Source of the DNA: Panulirus ornatus
Taxonomy: Eukaryota; Arthropoda; Malacostraca; Decapoda; Palinuridae
Reading direction: 5' to 3'
DNA: 64,000 bases
Assembly: GCF_036320965.1 (NCBI RefSeq)
Contig: NC_092250.1
Coordinates: 10,815,600 to 10,879,599 of the forward strand
Shown in pieces: positions 1 to 15,392 of this stretch. Numbering within the stretch: position 1 is the stretch's first letter; each line of letters opens with the position of its first letter. The notes under the pieces were generated by a model that ran no database searches, had not been told where the DNA came from, and worked only from the letters and a program-made list of their open reading frames with translations. The translations under genes were made by a program, and so were the position numbers.

Positions 1-325
1 ACCTCACACCACACATTGTCCTCAAACTTCTCATTTCCAACACATCCACCCTCCTCCTCACACAACCGTATCTATAGCCCACAACTCGCAACCATATAAC
101 ATTGTTGGAACCACTATTCCTTCAAATATACTCATTTATGCTGTCCAAGATAATGTTCTCGCCTTCAACAAATCCTTCAACGCTCCCACAACCTTCGCCC
201 CTTCTCCCACCCTGTGACTCACTTCCGCTTCCATGGTTCCATCCGCTGCCAAATCCACTCCCAGATATCTAAAACACTTCACTTCCTCCAGTTTTTCTCA
301 TTTGAAACTTACCTCCCGATTGACC
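1..325 (-). mobile_element. RTE-like LINE fragment (RT C-terminal region), decayed
   Basis: Read on the minus strand, this stretch matches the part of the LINE that encodes the conserved C-terminal segment (Leu-Tyr-Gly-Cys-Glu-Ala-Trp region) and the Phe-Arg-Tyr-Leu segment upstream of it, when compared with the intact copy at 35,636-38,632. No long frame survives. It runs off the left edge of the window, so its 3' end is not seen. At about 326-330 it is joined without a (TA)n spacer to a plus-strand 3' UTR piece, so two insertions or a rearrangement meet here. Confidence 0.85.
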
Positions 326-328
326 TCA

Positions 329-594
329 CGCGCGTGCAGGGGGAGGGGTGGGGGGGGGTAATTTCATGTGTGGTGGGGTGGCGATGGGAGTGAGTAATGG
401 CAGCAAGTATGAATTATGTACATGTGTATATATGTATATGTCTGTGTATGTATATATATGTATACTTTGAAATGTATGGGTATGTGAATGTGCGTGTGTA
501 GGCGCGTATATACTTATGTATGTGGGTGGGCTGGGCCATTCTTTCGTCTGTTTCCTTGCGCTACCTCACTAACGCGAGAGACAGCGACAAAGTA

Positions 595-596
<2 letters not shown>
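329..596 (+). mobile_element. RTE-like LINE 3' UTR fragment, long-UTR type
   Basis: This is only the distal 3' UTR of the LINE: the G-rich start, the TG/TA-rich middle and the terminal block with CGCTACCTC and the AGACAGCGACAAAGTAT end, running directly into (TA)n. It has no coding part, as expected for a severely 5'-truncated insertion. It matches 15,040-15,310 in the long-UTR copy at 12.2-15.3 kb. Confidence 0.85.
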
Positions 597-5158
<4,562 letters not shown>

Positions 5159-5355
5159 CGTGCTGTCAGTGGATTGAATCAAGGCATGTGAAGCGTCTGG
5201 GGTAAACCATGGAAGGCTGTGTAGGTATGTATATTTGCGTGTGTGGACGTATGTACATGTGTATGGGGGGGGGGGGGGGGGGGGGGGGGTGGGGCCATTT
5301 CTTTCGTCTGTTTCCTTGCGCTACCTCGCAAACGCGGGAGACAGCGACAAAGTAT

Positions 5356-5356
<1 letters not shown>

Positions 5357-5436
<80 letters not shown>
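5357..5436. repeat. A-run plus (TA)n tail
   Basis: About 19 A residues followed by about 60 bp of TA. It forms the 3' tail of the LINE and directly abuts the head of SINE S2. Confidence 0.97.
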
Positions 5437-5440
<4 letters not shown>

Positions 5441-5675
5441 GGGGATAGGGGATTAAGAATACTTCCCACGTATTCCCTGCGTGTCGTAGAAGGCGACTAA
5501 AAGGGGAGGGAGCGGGGGGATGGAAATCCTCCCCTCTCTTTTTTTTTTTTATTTTTCCAAAAGAAGGAACAGAGGGGGCCAGGTGAGGATATTCCAAAAA
5601 AAGGCCCAGTCCTCTGTTCCTAACGCTACCTCGCTAACGCGGGAAATGACGAATAGTTTAAAAGAAAGAAGAAAG

Positions 5676-5677
<2 letters not shown>
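5437..5677 (+). mobile_element. SINE-like element, full length (copy S2)
   Basis: Plus-strand copy starting CCCTGGGGATAGGGG and ending with the 3' block CGCTACCTCGCTAACGCGGG at about 5,624-5,645, followed by an AAATGACGAATAGT tail, a GAAA-rich stretch and (TA)n. The LINE directly upstream (5,319-5,341) carries CGCTACCTCGCAAACGCGGG at the same distance from its tail, so both tails can be compared within 350 bp. Confidence 0.87.
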
Positions 5678-5770
<93 letters not shown>

Positions 5771-5802
5771 TGTGTGTGTGTGTGTGTATGTGTGTGTGTG
5801 TT
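5678..5802. repeat. (TA)n followed by (TG)n
   Basis: About 48 bp of TA pass into about 75 bp of TG with a few TGAG/TGTATG interruptions. This is the tail of SINE S2. Confidence 0.97.
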
Positions 5803-7109
5803 TACGGTGCTGAGAAACAGCATTCATTATGAAGTTACCAGGACCTGCTGTTGAGTCTAGAATATTGTGTTTGTAACTACCATTCACTTTGTTATTCACT
5901 CTAATACATGATAAAAGATCCCACTTTACTCGTGGGTATTATTCATTAAGACCTCGATAACAGTCTCCATAAACTCTTCAGGTAGCTTGACGTTTTACGT
6001 ACGACGCTGTGGCAAACGTCACAACAATCTCTTGAAATGAAGATTAGGATGTAATTCTGCACGACGTGACTGGGCGTCGCGGACGTTCGGTATACACGAG
6101 ACACACCGGTAGCGTCTGCCTTTCTGTTAGCGTCTCTTGGGTCACTAGATATGCCACACATGTTTTGCCATTTGTCATTTATTGATTCACTCTGAATATA
6201 AGGCATATTTATCCGTCTGATAAGCCGCGCTCTAACCAAATATTGCTAAAGGTAGTATACTATTTCACTGCAAGTGGATATCATTTATCACCGTTTGTAA
6301 ATTCTCTACAAGATTTATGATTTACGACGCCACTTAAACGTCACCTCTGCTACATCACTCACAGTCTCCAACACAGTCAGTAACCATATATAGTAGTATC
6401 CCACTACATACAGGAAAATGCAACTGGTGTTTGCAGAACTTTGATAGACTCTTTGTGTAAAACTGTGTTTGTTTCCTTAACATTCGCCCTTAATATTCCT
6501 TGAGTTACCTCCTACACGTAGATTCATAGATCGTTGCCTGCAAGATCATATTAGCATGAAGATTCTCTTTTACTGTGTTCCATCCTTATTACTCCTGCAA
6601 TTCACTTTGCTTCAACTACATGTACCATGTACTACCTCATCTCCGGCTGGACCTAACCGATGTCCCTTCATAAATCGAAGCCATTCTCTCTATTCCTTAA
6701 ATCTCCCATGGCTTAGGCTAAATACGCAATCATAATGATGCATGAAACGAGTTTTGTTGAAAAGTTATTTACATAGATCATGAAGAGTAACGATCCCACA
6801 ACCAAGCCGAGGCTCTGGTAATTACCATCCCTTTCAAAAAGGCACCTTCGACATGCGTCCTTTTTATTCTCTTGCAATAATACATTTTCTTTCCATTGAG
6901 GGAACGTTCACTTCATATCTTTTTGAAAAGTAAACCTCTTTAACAGATTCCTACGTGGGTCAATATCAAACTGTTACTGGCAGTCTAGGAACACTTAAGA
7001 CCACCCATGTATCTCTCTGGTCTCATTTAGCTTTTTACTTTTAAAAGTATCAGACATCACGTCTGCTACGCTACCAAAACCAAATCACTGGCCATCAGGT
7101 TTACTGGAC
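5803..7109. other. Low-copy DNA, no recognisable gene
   Basis: Mixed-composition sequence with no long frame that looks protein-like and no copy of the LINE or SINE. A 97-codon minus-strand frame (5,946-6,239) has no recognisable motif and I do not call it a gene. Confidence 0.6.
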
Positions 7110-7830
7110 GGTATTTGCAGCTCTACAGTATGGGGTGTCAAGGTTGTCGACCGTAATATAACTCTACATAACGGGTTGTCAAGGTTACTTGGTCATGCAT
7201 TATGGAGTCAGTGTTCCTTATTCATACTTGCACCTCCACAATTTGGGTTCTCAAGATTACACGACCATGCTTAACAGCCCTACTTGGTAATACTAACAAC
7301 TCGTAACTAAAAGCCGACATAGCTACCATACCATGCTAACGTCTCCACATTTAGGGCTGGCAAGTTCTTTTACCAGAGCTCTGAAGCTCTACAGTAGAGG
7401 CTGCTAATGTTGATGAGCTCATATTGAGAGCCCCAAGTTATAGGGGTGTTGTTGTAATTGTCTTATGATGTTAACAGCTCTACAACATAGGCTGCCAAGG
7501 TTGATGTGCTCATGTTAAAAGCTCTCACTTATAAGCTGATGTGGTTACCTGACCGTGCTAACAGCCCCACAGCACGGACTGACGAGGAACATCCCCTAGT
7601 TATAGGCAGTCATGTTTACTTGACCTGACCAGCAGCTCTACAGCCAAGGTTGATGATGTTAACGTTATTACGTTAGCAGCTCCACAACATCGTGTGTCAA
7701 GATTGCATGGCGATACTAGTAGTGCATCACAATGGGCCAGCAAGGTGACCTGGCCGTACTGCTAGCCACATATCATACGGGCTGACAAAGATCCCGAGCC
7801 ATGGTCAGCAACTCCACATGGTCACCACCT
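7110..7830. repeat. Decayed minisatellite, unit about 55-70 bp
   Basis: Loosely repeated phrases recur: variants of CAGCTCTACA, GGGCTGNCAAGGTT and CATGCTAACAGC appear in the same order about every 55-70 bases. Units differ by substitutions and indels, so the array is old. Boundaries are approximate. Confidence 0.5.
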
Positions 7831-9095
7831 CAGCTCTCGAGCAACCATGATGCCTCACTCCATTTGTCAGCCTCACTGATGAAAGATATGCAAATTGAGA
7901 AGCATTATATACATCTTGAATACTCCTGTATATCTGAAGGAGGTCAATTAAGTCTTAGTTAAATCCGATTGGGATAAGAAGTAAAGCTCATTTAAGGTCA
8001 TTTCATATGTTACGTGAAATTCGGATTTCTATCTTTATTGATTTAGATCTTTCACTGAAAACAAGTATCCAAACGTATATTACTATCGGTTTTTGATTTT
8101 TGAAGAACATATTTTCTTATGGTACATTTTCTTTTTTCAAATTCATATGAGTTGACCTGGAATAGTGGCGTGACATCCTTCAACTAGACCTTCTGTTCTT
8201 TATATCTAACAATATTCAAGTGGATTGTCTGCTGATTATATCAAGCAGGAAAAATGAATCTTTTCAAGTCTTAGGAATTTTCCAATCATTACTAACCTTC
8301 TCCAGGAAACGTAAGAGGGAAAGGAGAGTCTGGAAGTCCATCCAGGTACTCTCCACAGTTTCCTCAATCTGGTTGCCGTGATATGAAATAGTTGATATTC
8401 CTGGAACTCAATTAATTGCGTAATTCAAGCGTCTGTTGTACTATGATCATGTTTCTCCGCGAAGCTATCGATATGATAAAGCCGCAAAAGGCATCGACAT
8501 ACATCACAACGAACATCACATGTTCAGAACTAGGTGATTAAACAGAGCACAAACTGTCGTAATTGCTATACATAAGGAAGAGAATACAACCAAATATTGA
8601 GCAAGATATCAGAAAAGTCAGCGACATACTATTTCAGCCACACAAGGCGTGGGAAGGTGTATGTCTTACGTAAAGACCATCAAAACCACCAGTAAAGCCC
8701 ATACATTGGTGTTTAAGTTTTATCAAAACCGTTCTTAGGGAACTCCGTCCAAGAGTATCTAACTTTTGTGTCAGTCTGACGAAGGATATAGATCCTCCCC
8801 TTGGGTTCATAGCAGGTTGAAAATAGATCTCTCATTCCTTTTACATTATTTCCCTTAGTTTCAATATCTCAGAACTAAATTCTAATAAAATGTTACATGT
8901 GAAGTATGTTTGATCTGGAAACAAATACTGCTTGTAATGTCAGGTCAAATCCCTTTGGACAAGTAAGCCGGAATGGTGTTTCCTGTATCCTGGTACTACA
9001 TAAACGAAATGATTCCACGAAAATAGAATGTGATATTTCAGTAGTGTATTATCCTTTATGACAGACGCAGAGGACGATATCTCTGTTGTTCGCAA
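7831..9095. other. Low-copy DNA, no recognisable gene
   Basis: AT-leaning sequence between two decayed minisatellites. I see no open frame of note, no RNA gene and no copy of the window's LINE or SINE. Confidence 0.6.
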
Positions 9096-9990
9096 GGGGT
9101 TAGGATAGTATCACTGGCGATGAGCCTGATATCCTCTGGAGGGATACTAGGTAAAGCTCAACTAGCTATCGGTAATGGTTATCCTGACGTCATCTGCTTT
9201 GACTCTATACTTAGTTCACTAACATGTTATCAATAATGGTTATCCTGACGTCATCTGGTTTGACTCTAGGCTTAGTTCACTAACATGTTATCAATAATGG
9301 TTATCTTGACGTCCTCTGGTTTGACTCTTGACCGAGTTCACTTACGTGTTATCGGTAATGGTTATCCTGACATCTTCTGGTTGGCATTGAGACCAGGTTC
9401 ACTTATTTGTTTATCATTAGTTGATATCCTGGCATCCTCTAGGTGGACTCTAATCTAGGTTCACCAGCTTTTTATCAGTTCTGATTGTACTGACATCCCT
9501 CGGGTGAACTGTAGGTTACTAAGGTTCACTTGTTATCAGTATTGGTGATCCTAATATCATCTGGTTGGTCTGGACTAATTCACTTGTTATCAGCACTGGT
9601 TTTCCTGACGTCCTGTAAAGGAACTCTAGACAAGGTCCACTAACTTGTCGTCAGTAGTTGTTATCCTGTAATGATCTGGTTGACTCTAAGTTAGGTTCAC
9701 TTGTTATCAATAATGGTGATTCTGATAATTTCTGGTTACTTGCTATCAATAATGGAGTCTGACATCCTCTGGTTAGGCTCTATGGGGTATCCTTACATCC
9801 TCTGGTAGGACTATAGGATTGGTTCACTTACTTGTTATCAGTAATGGTGATCCTGACATCCTAACATCTTCTGGTTGGACTTTAGACAAGGTTCGCTTAT
9901 TCATCATCAATAATGGTAATCCTGACATTATGTCGTCACTTCTTTATTAATAATGTTCTTCCTGACATACTCTGATACGACACCACGAAA
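9096..9990. repeat. Decayed minisatellite, unit about 58-62 bp
   Basis: At least ten head-to-tail units are built from GGTTATCCTGACATCCTCTG, a GACTCTAG phrase, GGTTCACTTACTTG and TTATCAGTAAT. Units near 9,170-9,360 are almost identical (period about 60), while those toward 9,900 are shorter and more diverged. Isolated CCTGAC phrases persist to about 10,250, so the original array may have been longer. Confidence 0.75.
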
Positions 9991-11740
<1,750 letters not shown>

Positions 11741-11793
11741 TCGAAGGGTATTCGAGTACTTAGTATTTCGAATAGTTGTTTCCTATTATACAG

Positions 11794-11863
11794 TCCCTTA
11801 GCCTAGCGGTTAGCATGCCTGCCTCTTGCACAAGGGGTCCCAGGTTCGATCCTGGCTGATGGA
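11794..11863 (+). tRNA. tRNA-like sequence, probably a tRNA pseudogene or SINE head
   Basis: It has an A-box-like TAGCCTAGCGGTTAGCATG and a B-box-like GGTTCGATCC. The arms TCCCTTA and TGATGGA can pair at most positions, and a T-stem CCAGG/CCTGG is present. The T-loop TTCGAT is one base short of the canonical seven, and the anticodon arm around CCTCTTGCACAAGGGG does not give a clean 5+7+5 hairpin. It therefore looks derived from a tRNA rather than functional; no amino acid is assigned. Confidence 0.5.
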
Positions 11864-12069
11864 GCTTTGTATGTTCTATGAAGGTGCTCGTTCATATACA
11901 CTTTATTCGTATTCATATAACTCCGCGTTGTACAGTCAGGTTCGGTAAAACGCTCTCAGCTGGCTATGTGTTCTGTTCGGAAACAACCGATAGACCCCGT
12001 TGCTCACCATAGTGAGACGAAGGGTATTCGAGTACTTAGTATTTCGAATAGTTGTTTCCTATTATACAG

Positions 12070-12139
12070 TCCCTTAGCCTAGCGGTTAGCATGCCTGCCT
12101 CTTGCACAAGGGGTCCCAGGTTCGATCCTGGCTGATGGA
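12070..12139 (+). tRNA. tRNA-like sequence, second tandem copy
   Basis: Identical in sequence to the block 276 bp upstream, with the same A-box and B-box phrases and the same short T-loop. It is followed within 15 bp by (TA)n and then by the start of a near-full-length LINE. Confidence 0.5.
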
Positions 12140-12149
12140 GCTTTGTATG

Positions 12150-12209
<60 letters not shown>
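12150..12209. repeat. (TA)n microsatellite
   Basis: About 60 bp of TA between the truncated tandem repeat and the 5' end of the LINE. Confidence 0.97.
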
Positions 12210-12213
<4 letters not shown>

Positions 12214-15200
12214 CAGAAGGAGTCACGCGGGGAGCGCTCATCCTCCTCGCAAACTCAGATTGGGGTGTCTAAATGTGTGTGGATGTAACCAAGATGTGAA
12301 AAAGGAGAGATATGTAGTATGTTTGGGGAAAGGAACCTGGATGTTTTGGCTCTAAGTGAAACGAAGCTCAAGGGTAAAGGGGAAGAGTGGTTTGGGAATG
12401 TCTTGGGAGTAAAGTCAGGGGTTAGTGAGAGGACAAGAGCAAGGGAAGGAGTAGCAGTACTCCTGAAACAGGAGTTGTGGGAGTATGTTATAGAATGTAA
12501 GAAAGTAAATTCTCGATTAATATGGGTAAAACTGAAAGTTGATGGAGAGAGAAGGGTGATTATTGGTGCATATGCACCTGGGCATGAAAAGAAAGATCAT
12601 GAGAGGCAAGTGATTTGGGAGCAGCTGAATGAGTGTGTTAGTGGTTTTGATGCACAAGACCGGGTTATAGTGATGGGTGATTTAAATGCAAAGGTGAGTA
12701 ATGTGGCAGTTGAGGGAATAATTAGTATACATGGGGTGTTCAGTGTTGTAAATGGAAATGGTAAAGAGCTTGTAGATTTATGTGCTGAAAAAGGACTGAT
12801 GATTGGGAATACCTGGATTAAAAAGCGAGATATACATAAGTATACGTATGTAAGTGGGAGAGATGGCCAGAGAGAGTGATTGGATTACGTGTTAATTGAC
12901 AGGCGCGCGAAAGAGAGACTTTTGGATGTTAATGTGCTGAGAGGTACAACTGGAGGGATGTCTGATCATTACCTTGTGGAGGCTAAGGTGAAGATATGTA
13001 TGGGTTTTCAGAAAAGAAGAGTGAATGTTGGGGTGAAGAGGGTGGTGAGAGTAAGTGAGCTTGGGAAGGAGACTTGTGTGAGGAAGTACCAGGAGAGACT
13101 GTGTACAGAATGGAAAAAGGTGAGAGCAATGGAAGTAAGGGGACTGGGGGAGGAATGGGATGTATTTAGGGAATCAGTGATGGATTGCGCAAAAGATGCT
13201 TGTGGCATGAGAAGCGTGGGAGGTGGGTTGATTAGAAAGGGTAGTGAATGGTGGGATGAAGAAGTAAGATTATTAGTGAAAGTGAAGAGAGAGGCATTTG
13301 GACGATTTTTGCAGGGAAAAAATGCAATTGAGTGGGAGATGTATAAAAGAAAGAGACAGGAGGTCAAGAGAAAGGTGCAACACGTGAAAAAGAGGGCAAA
13401 TGAGAGATGGGGTGAGAGAGTATCATTAAATTTTAGGGAGAATAAAAAGATGTTCTGGAAGGAGGTAAATAAAGTGCGTAAGACAAGGGAGCAAATGGGA
13501 ACTTCAGTGAAGGGCGCTAATGGCGAGGTGATAACAAGTAGTGGTGATGTGAGAAGGAGATGGAGTGAGTATTTTGAAGGTTTGTTGAATGAGTTTCATG
13601 ATAGAGTGGCAGATATAGGGTGTTTTGGTCGAGGTGGTGTGCAAAGTGAGAGGGTTAGGGAAAATGATTTGGTAAACAGAGAAGAGGTAGTAAAAGCTTT
13701 GCGGAAGATGAAAGCCGGCAAGGCAGCAGGTTTAGATGGTATTGCAGTGGAATGGATTTGTATGTAGCATTTATGGATCTGGAGAAGGTATATGATAGAG
13801 TTGATAGATATGCTATGTGGAAGGTACTAAGAATATATGGTGTGGGAGGCAAGTTGTTAGAAGCAGTGAAAAGTTTTTATCGAGTATGTAATGGATGTGT
13901 ACGTGTAGGAAGAGAGGAAAGTGATTGGTTCTCAGTGAATGTAGGTTTGCGGCAGGGGTGTGTGATGTCTCCATGGTTGTTTAATTTGTTTATGGATGGG
14001 GTTGTTAGGGAGGTAAATGCAAGAGTTTTGGAAAGGGGGGCAAGTATGAAGTCTGTTGTGGATGAGAGAGCTTGGGAAGTGAGTCAGTTGTTGTTCGCTG
14101 ATGATACAGCGCTGGTGGCTGATTCATGTGAGAAACTGCAGAAGCTGGTGACTGAGTTTGGTAAAGTGTGTGAAAGAAGAAAGTTAAGAGTAAATGTGAA
14201 TAAGAGCAAGGTTATTAGGTACAGTAGGGTTGAGGGTCAAGTCAATTGGGAGGTAAGTTTGAATGGAGAAAAACTGGAGAAAGTAAAGTGTTTTAGATAT
14301 CTGGCAGTGGATCAGGCATCGGATGGAACCATGGAAGCGGAAGTGAATCATAGGGTGGGGGAGGGGGTGAAAATCCTGGGAGCCTTGAAGAATGTGTGGA
14401 ATTCGAGAACATTATCTCGGAAAGCAAAAATGGCTATGTTTGAAGGAATAGTGGTTCCAGCAATGTTGTATGGTTGCGAGGCGTGGGCTATGGATAGAGT
14501 TGTGCGGAGGAGGGTAGATGTGCTGGAAATGAGATGTTTGAGGACAATGTGTGGTATGAGGTGGTTTGTTCGAGTAAGTAATGTAAGGGTAAGAGAGATG
14601 TGTGGAAATAAAAAGAGCGTGGTTGAGAGAGCAGAAGAGGGTATTTTGAAATGGTTTGGGCACATGGAGAGAATGAGTGAGGAATGATTGACCAAGAGGA
14701 TATATGTGTCGGAGGTGGAGGGAACGAGGAGAAGTGGGAGACCAAATTGGAGGTGGAAAGATGGAGTGAAAAAGATTTTGAGTGATCGGCGCCTGAACAT
14801 GCAGAAGGGTGAAAGGCGTGCAAGGAATAGAGTGAATTGGATGGATGTGGTATACCGGGGTTGACGTGCTGTCAGTGGATTGAATCAGGGCATGTGAAGC
14901 GTCTGAGGTAAACCATGGAAAGTTGTGTGCGGCATGGATGTGGAAAGGGAGCTGTGGTTTCGGGCATTATTGCATGACAGCTAGAGACTGAGTGTGAACG
15001 AATGGGGCCTTTGTTGTCTTTTCCTAGCGCTACCTCGCACACATGAGGGGGGAGGGGGATGGTATTTCATGTGTGGCGAGGTGGCGATGGGAATGAATAA
15101 GGGCAGACAGTGTGAATTGTATGCATGGGTATATATGTATGTGTCTGTGTGTGTATATATATATATGTGTACATTGAGATGTACAGGTATGTATATTTGC

Positions 15201-15310
15201 GTGTGTGGACGTGTATGTATATACATGTGTATGGGGGTGGGTTGGGCCATTTCTTTCGTCTGTTTCCTTGCGCTACCTCGCAAACGCGGGAGACAGCGAC
15301 AAAGCAAAAT
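12209..15310 (+). mobile_element. RTE-like LINE, nearly full length but broken, long 3' UTR
   Basis: The copy starts at GAAACAGAAGGAGTCACGCG, which is codon 2-3 of the intact protein, so it lacks only the first bases. Frame pieces: 12,319-12,879 (endonuclease with ALSETKL, GAYAPG, MGDLNAKVSN), 12,880-13,767 ([10 protein letters not shown], linker, RT fingers) and 13,752-14,687 (motif [23 protein letters not shown]-terminal domain), with a last C-terminal piece to the stop at 14,862-14,864. Lesions: a single-base loss near 12,876 giving an in-frame TGA, a deletion of about 337 bp at about 13,755 removing the RT fingers, and a TGA at 14,685. The 3' UTR (14,865-15,310) is the long type with two CGCTACCTCGC motifs, at 15,028 and 15,271. 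Confidence 0.94.
12319..14687 (+). pseudogene. EN-RT polyprotein pseudogene of the LINE
   Basis: This coding remnant would have made the single LINE protein: an N-terminal endonuclease/exonuclease/phosphatase-fold domain that nicks target DNA, a linker rich in Lys/Arg, a reverse transcriptase, and the RTE-type C-terminal domain. Active-site phrases remain (SETKL, GDLNAKV, SDHYLV, FADD), but the reading frame is interrupted at about 12,877 and again at 14,685. The RT fingers, from DGIAVE to the start of DLYVAFMD, are deleted. The deletion end points share a TGGA-like phrase, suggesting repair by short homology. No active enzyme can result. Confidence 0.92.
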
Positions 15311-15316
15311 AAAAAA

Positions 15317-15384
<68 letters not shown>
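15311..15384. repeat. A-rich spacer and (TA)n tail
   Basis: An AAAATAAAAAAAATA spacer then about 67 bp of TA, forming the tail of the near-full-length LINE. Confidence 0.97.

Positions 15385-15392
<8 letters not shown>

Larger units (their letters stand above)
11742..12151 (+). repeat. 276-bp tandem repeat, 1.5 units, each with a tRNA-like sequence
   Basis: The sequence beginning CGAAGGGTATTCGAGTACTT at 11,742 recurs at 12,018, giving a period of 276 bp. The second unit stops after 134 bp at a (TA)n tract. Over the shared length I see essentially no differences, so the duplication is recent or homogenised. Each unit carries a tRNA-like block (11,794-11,863 and 12,070-12,139). The remaining 140 bp of the unit contains no recognised feature. 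Confidence 0.9.

Noticed and set aside
5946..6239. 97-codon minus-strand frame as a host gene
   Set aside because: No recognisable domain, no splice context, and a length common by chance in this composition.
9096..9990. CRISPR array
   Set aside because: Units are adjoining and diverged with no constant repeat and unique spacer alternation; this is a minisatellite in a eukaryotic context.
11794..12139. Functional tRNA genes
   Set aside because: A and B boxes are good, but the T-loop is one base short and the anticodon arm does not form a standard 5+7+5 stem-loop, so I call them tRNA-like only.
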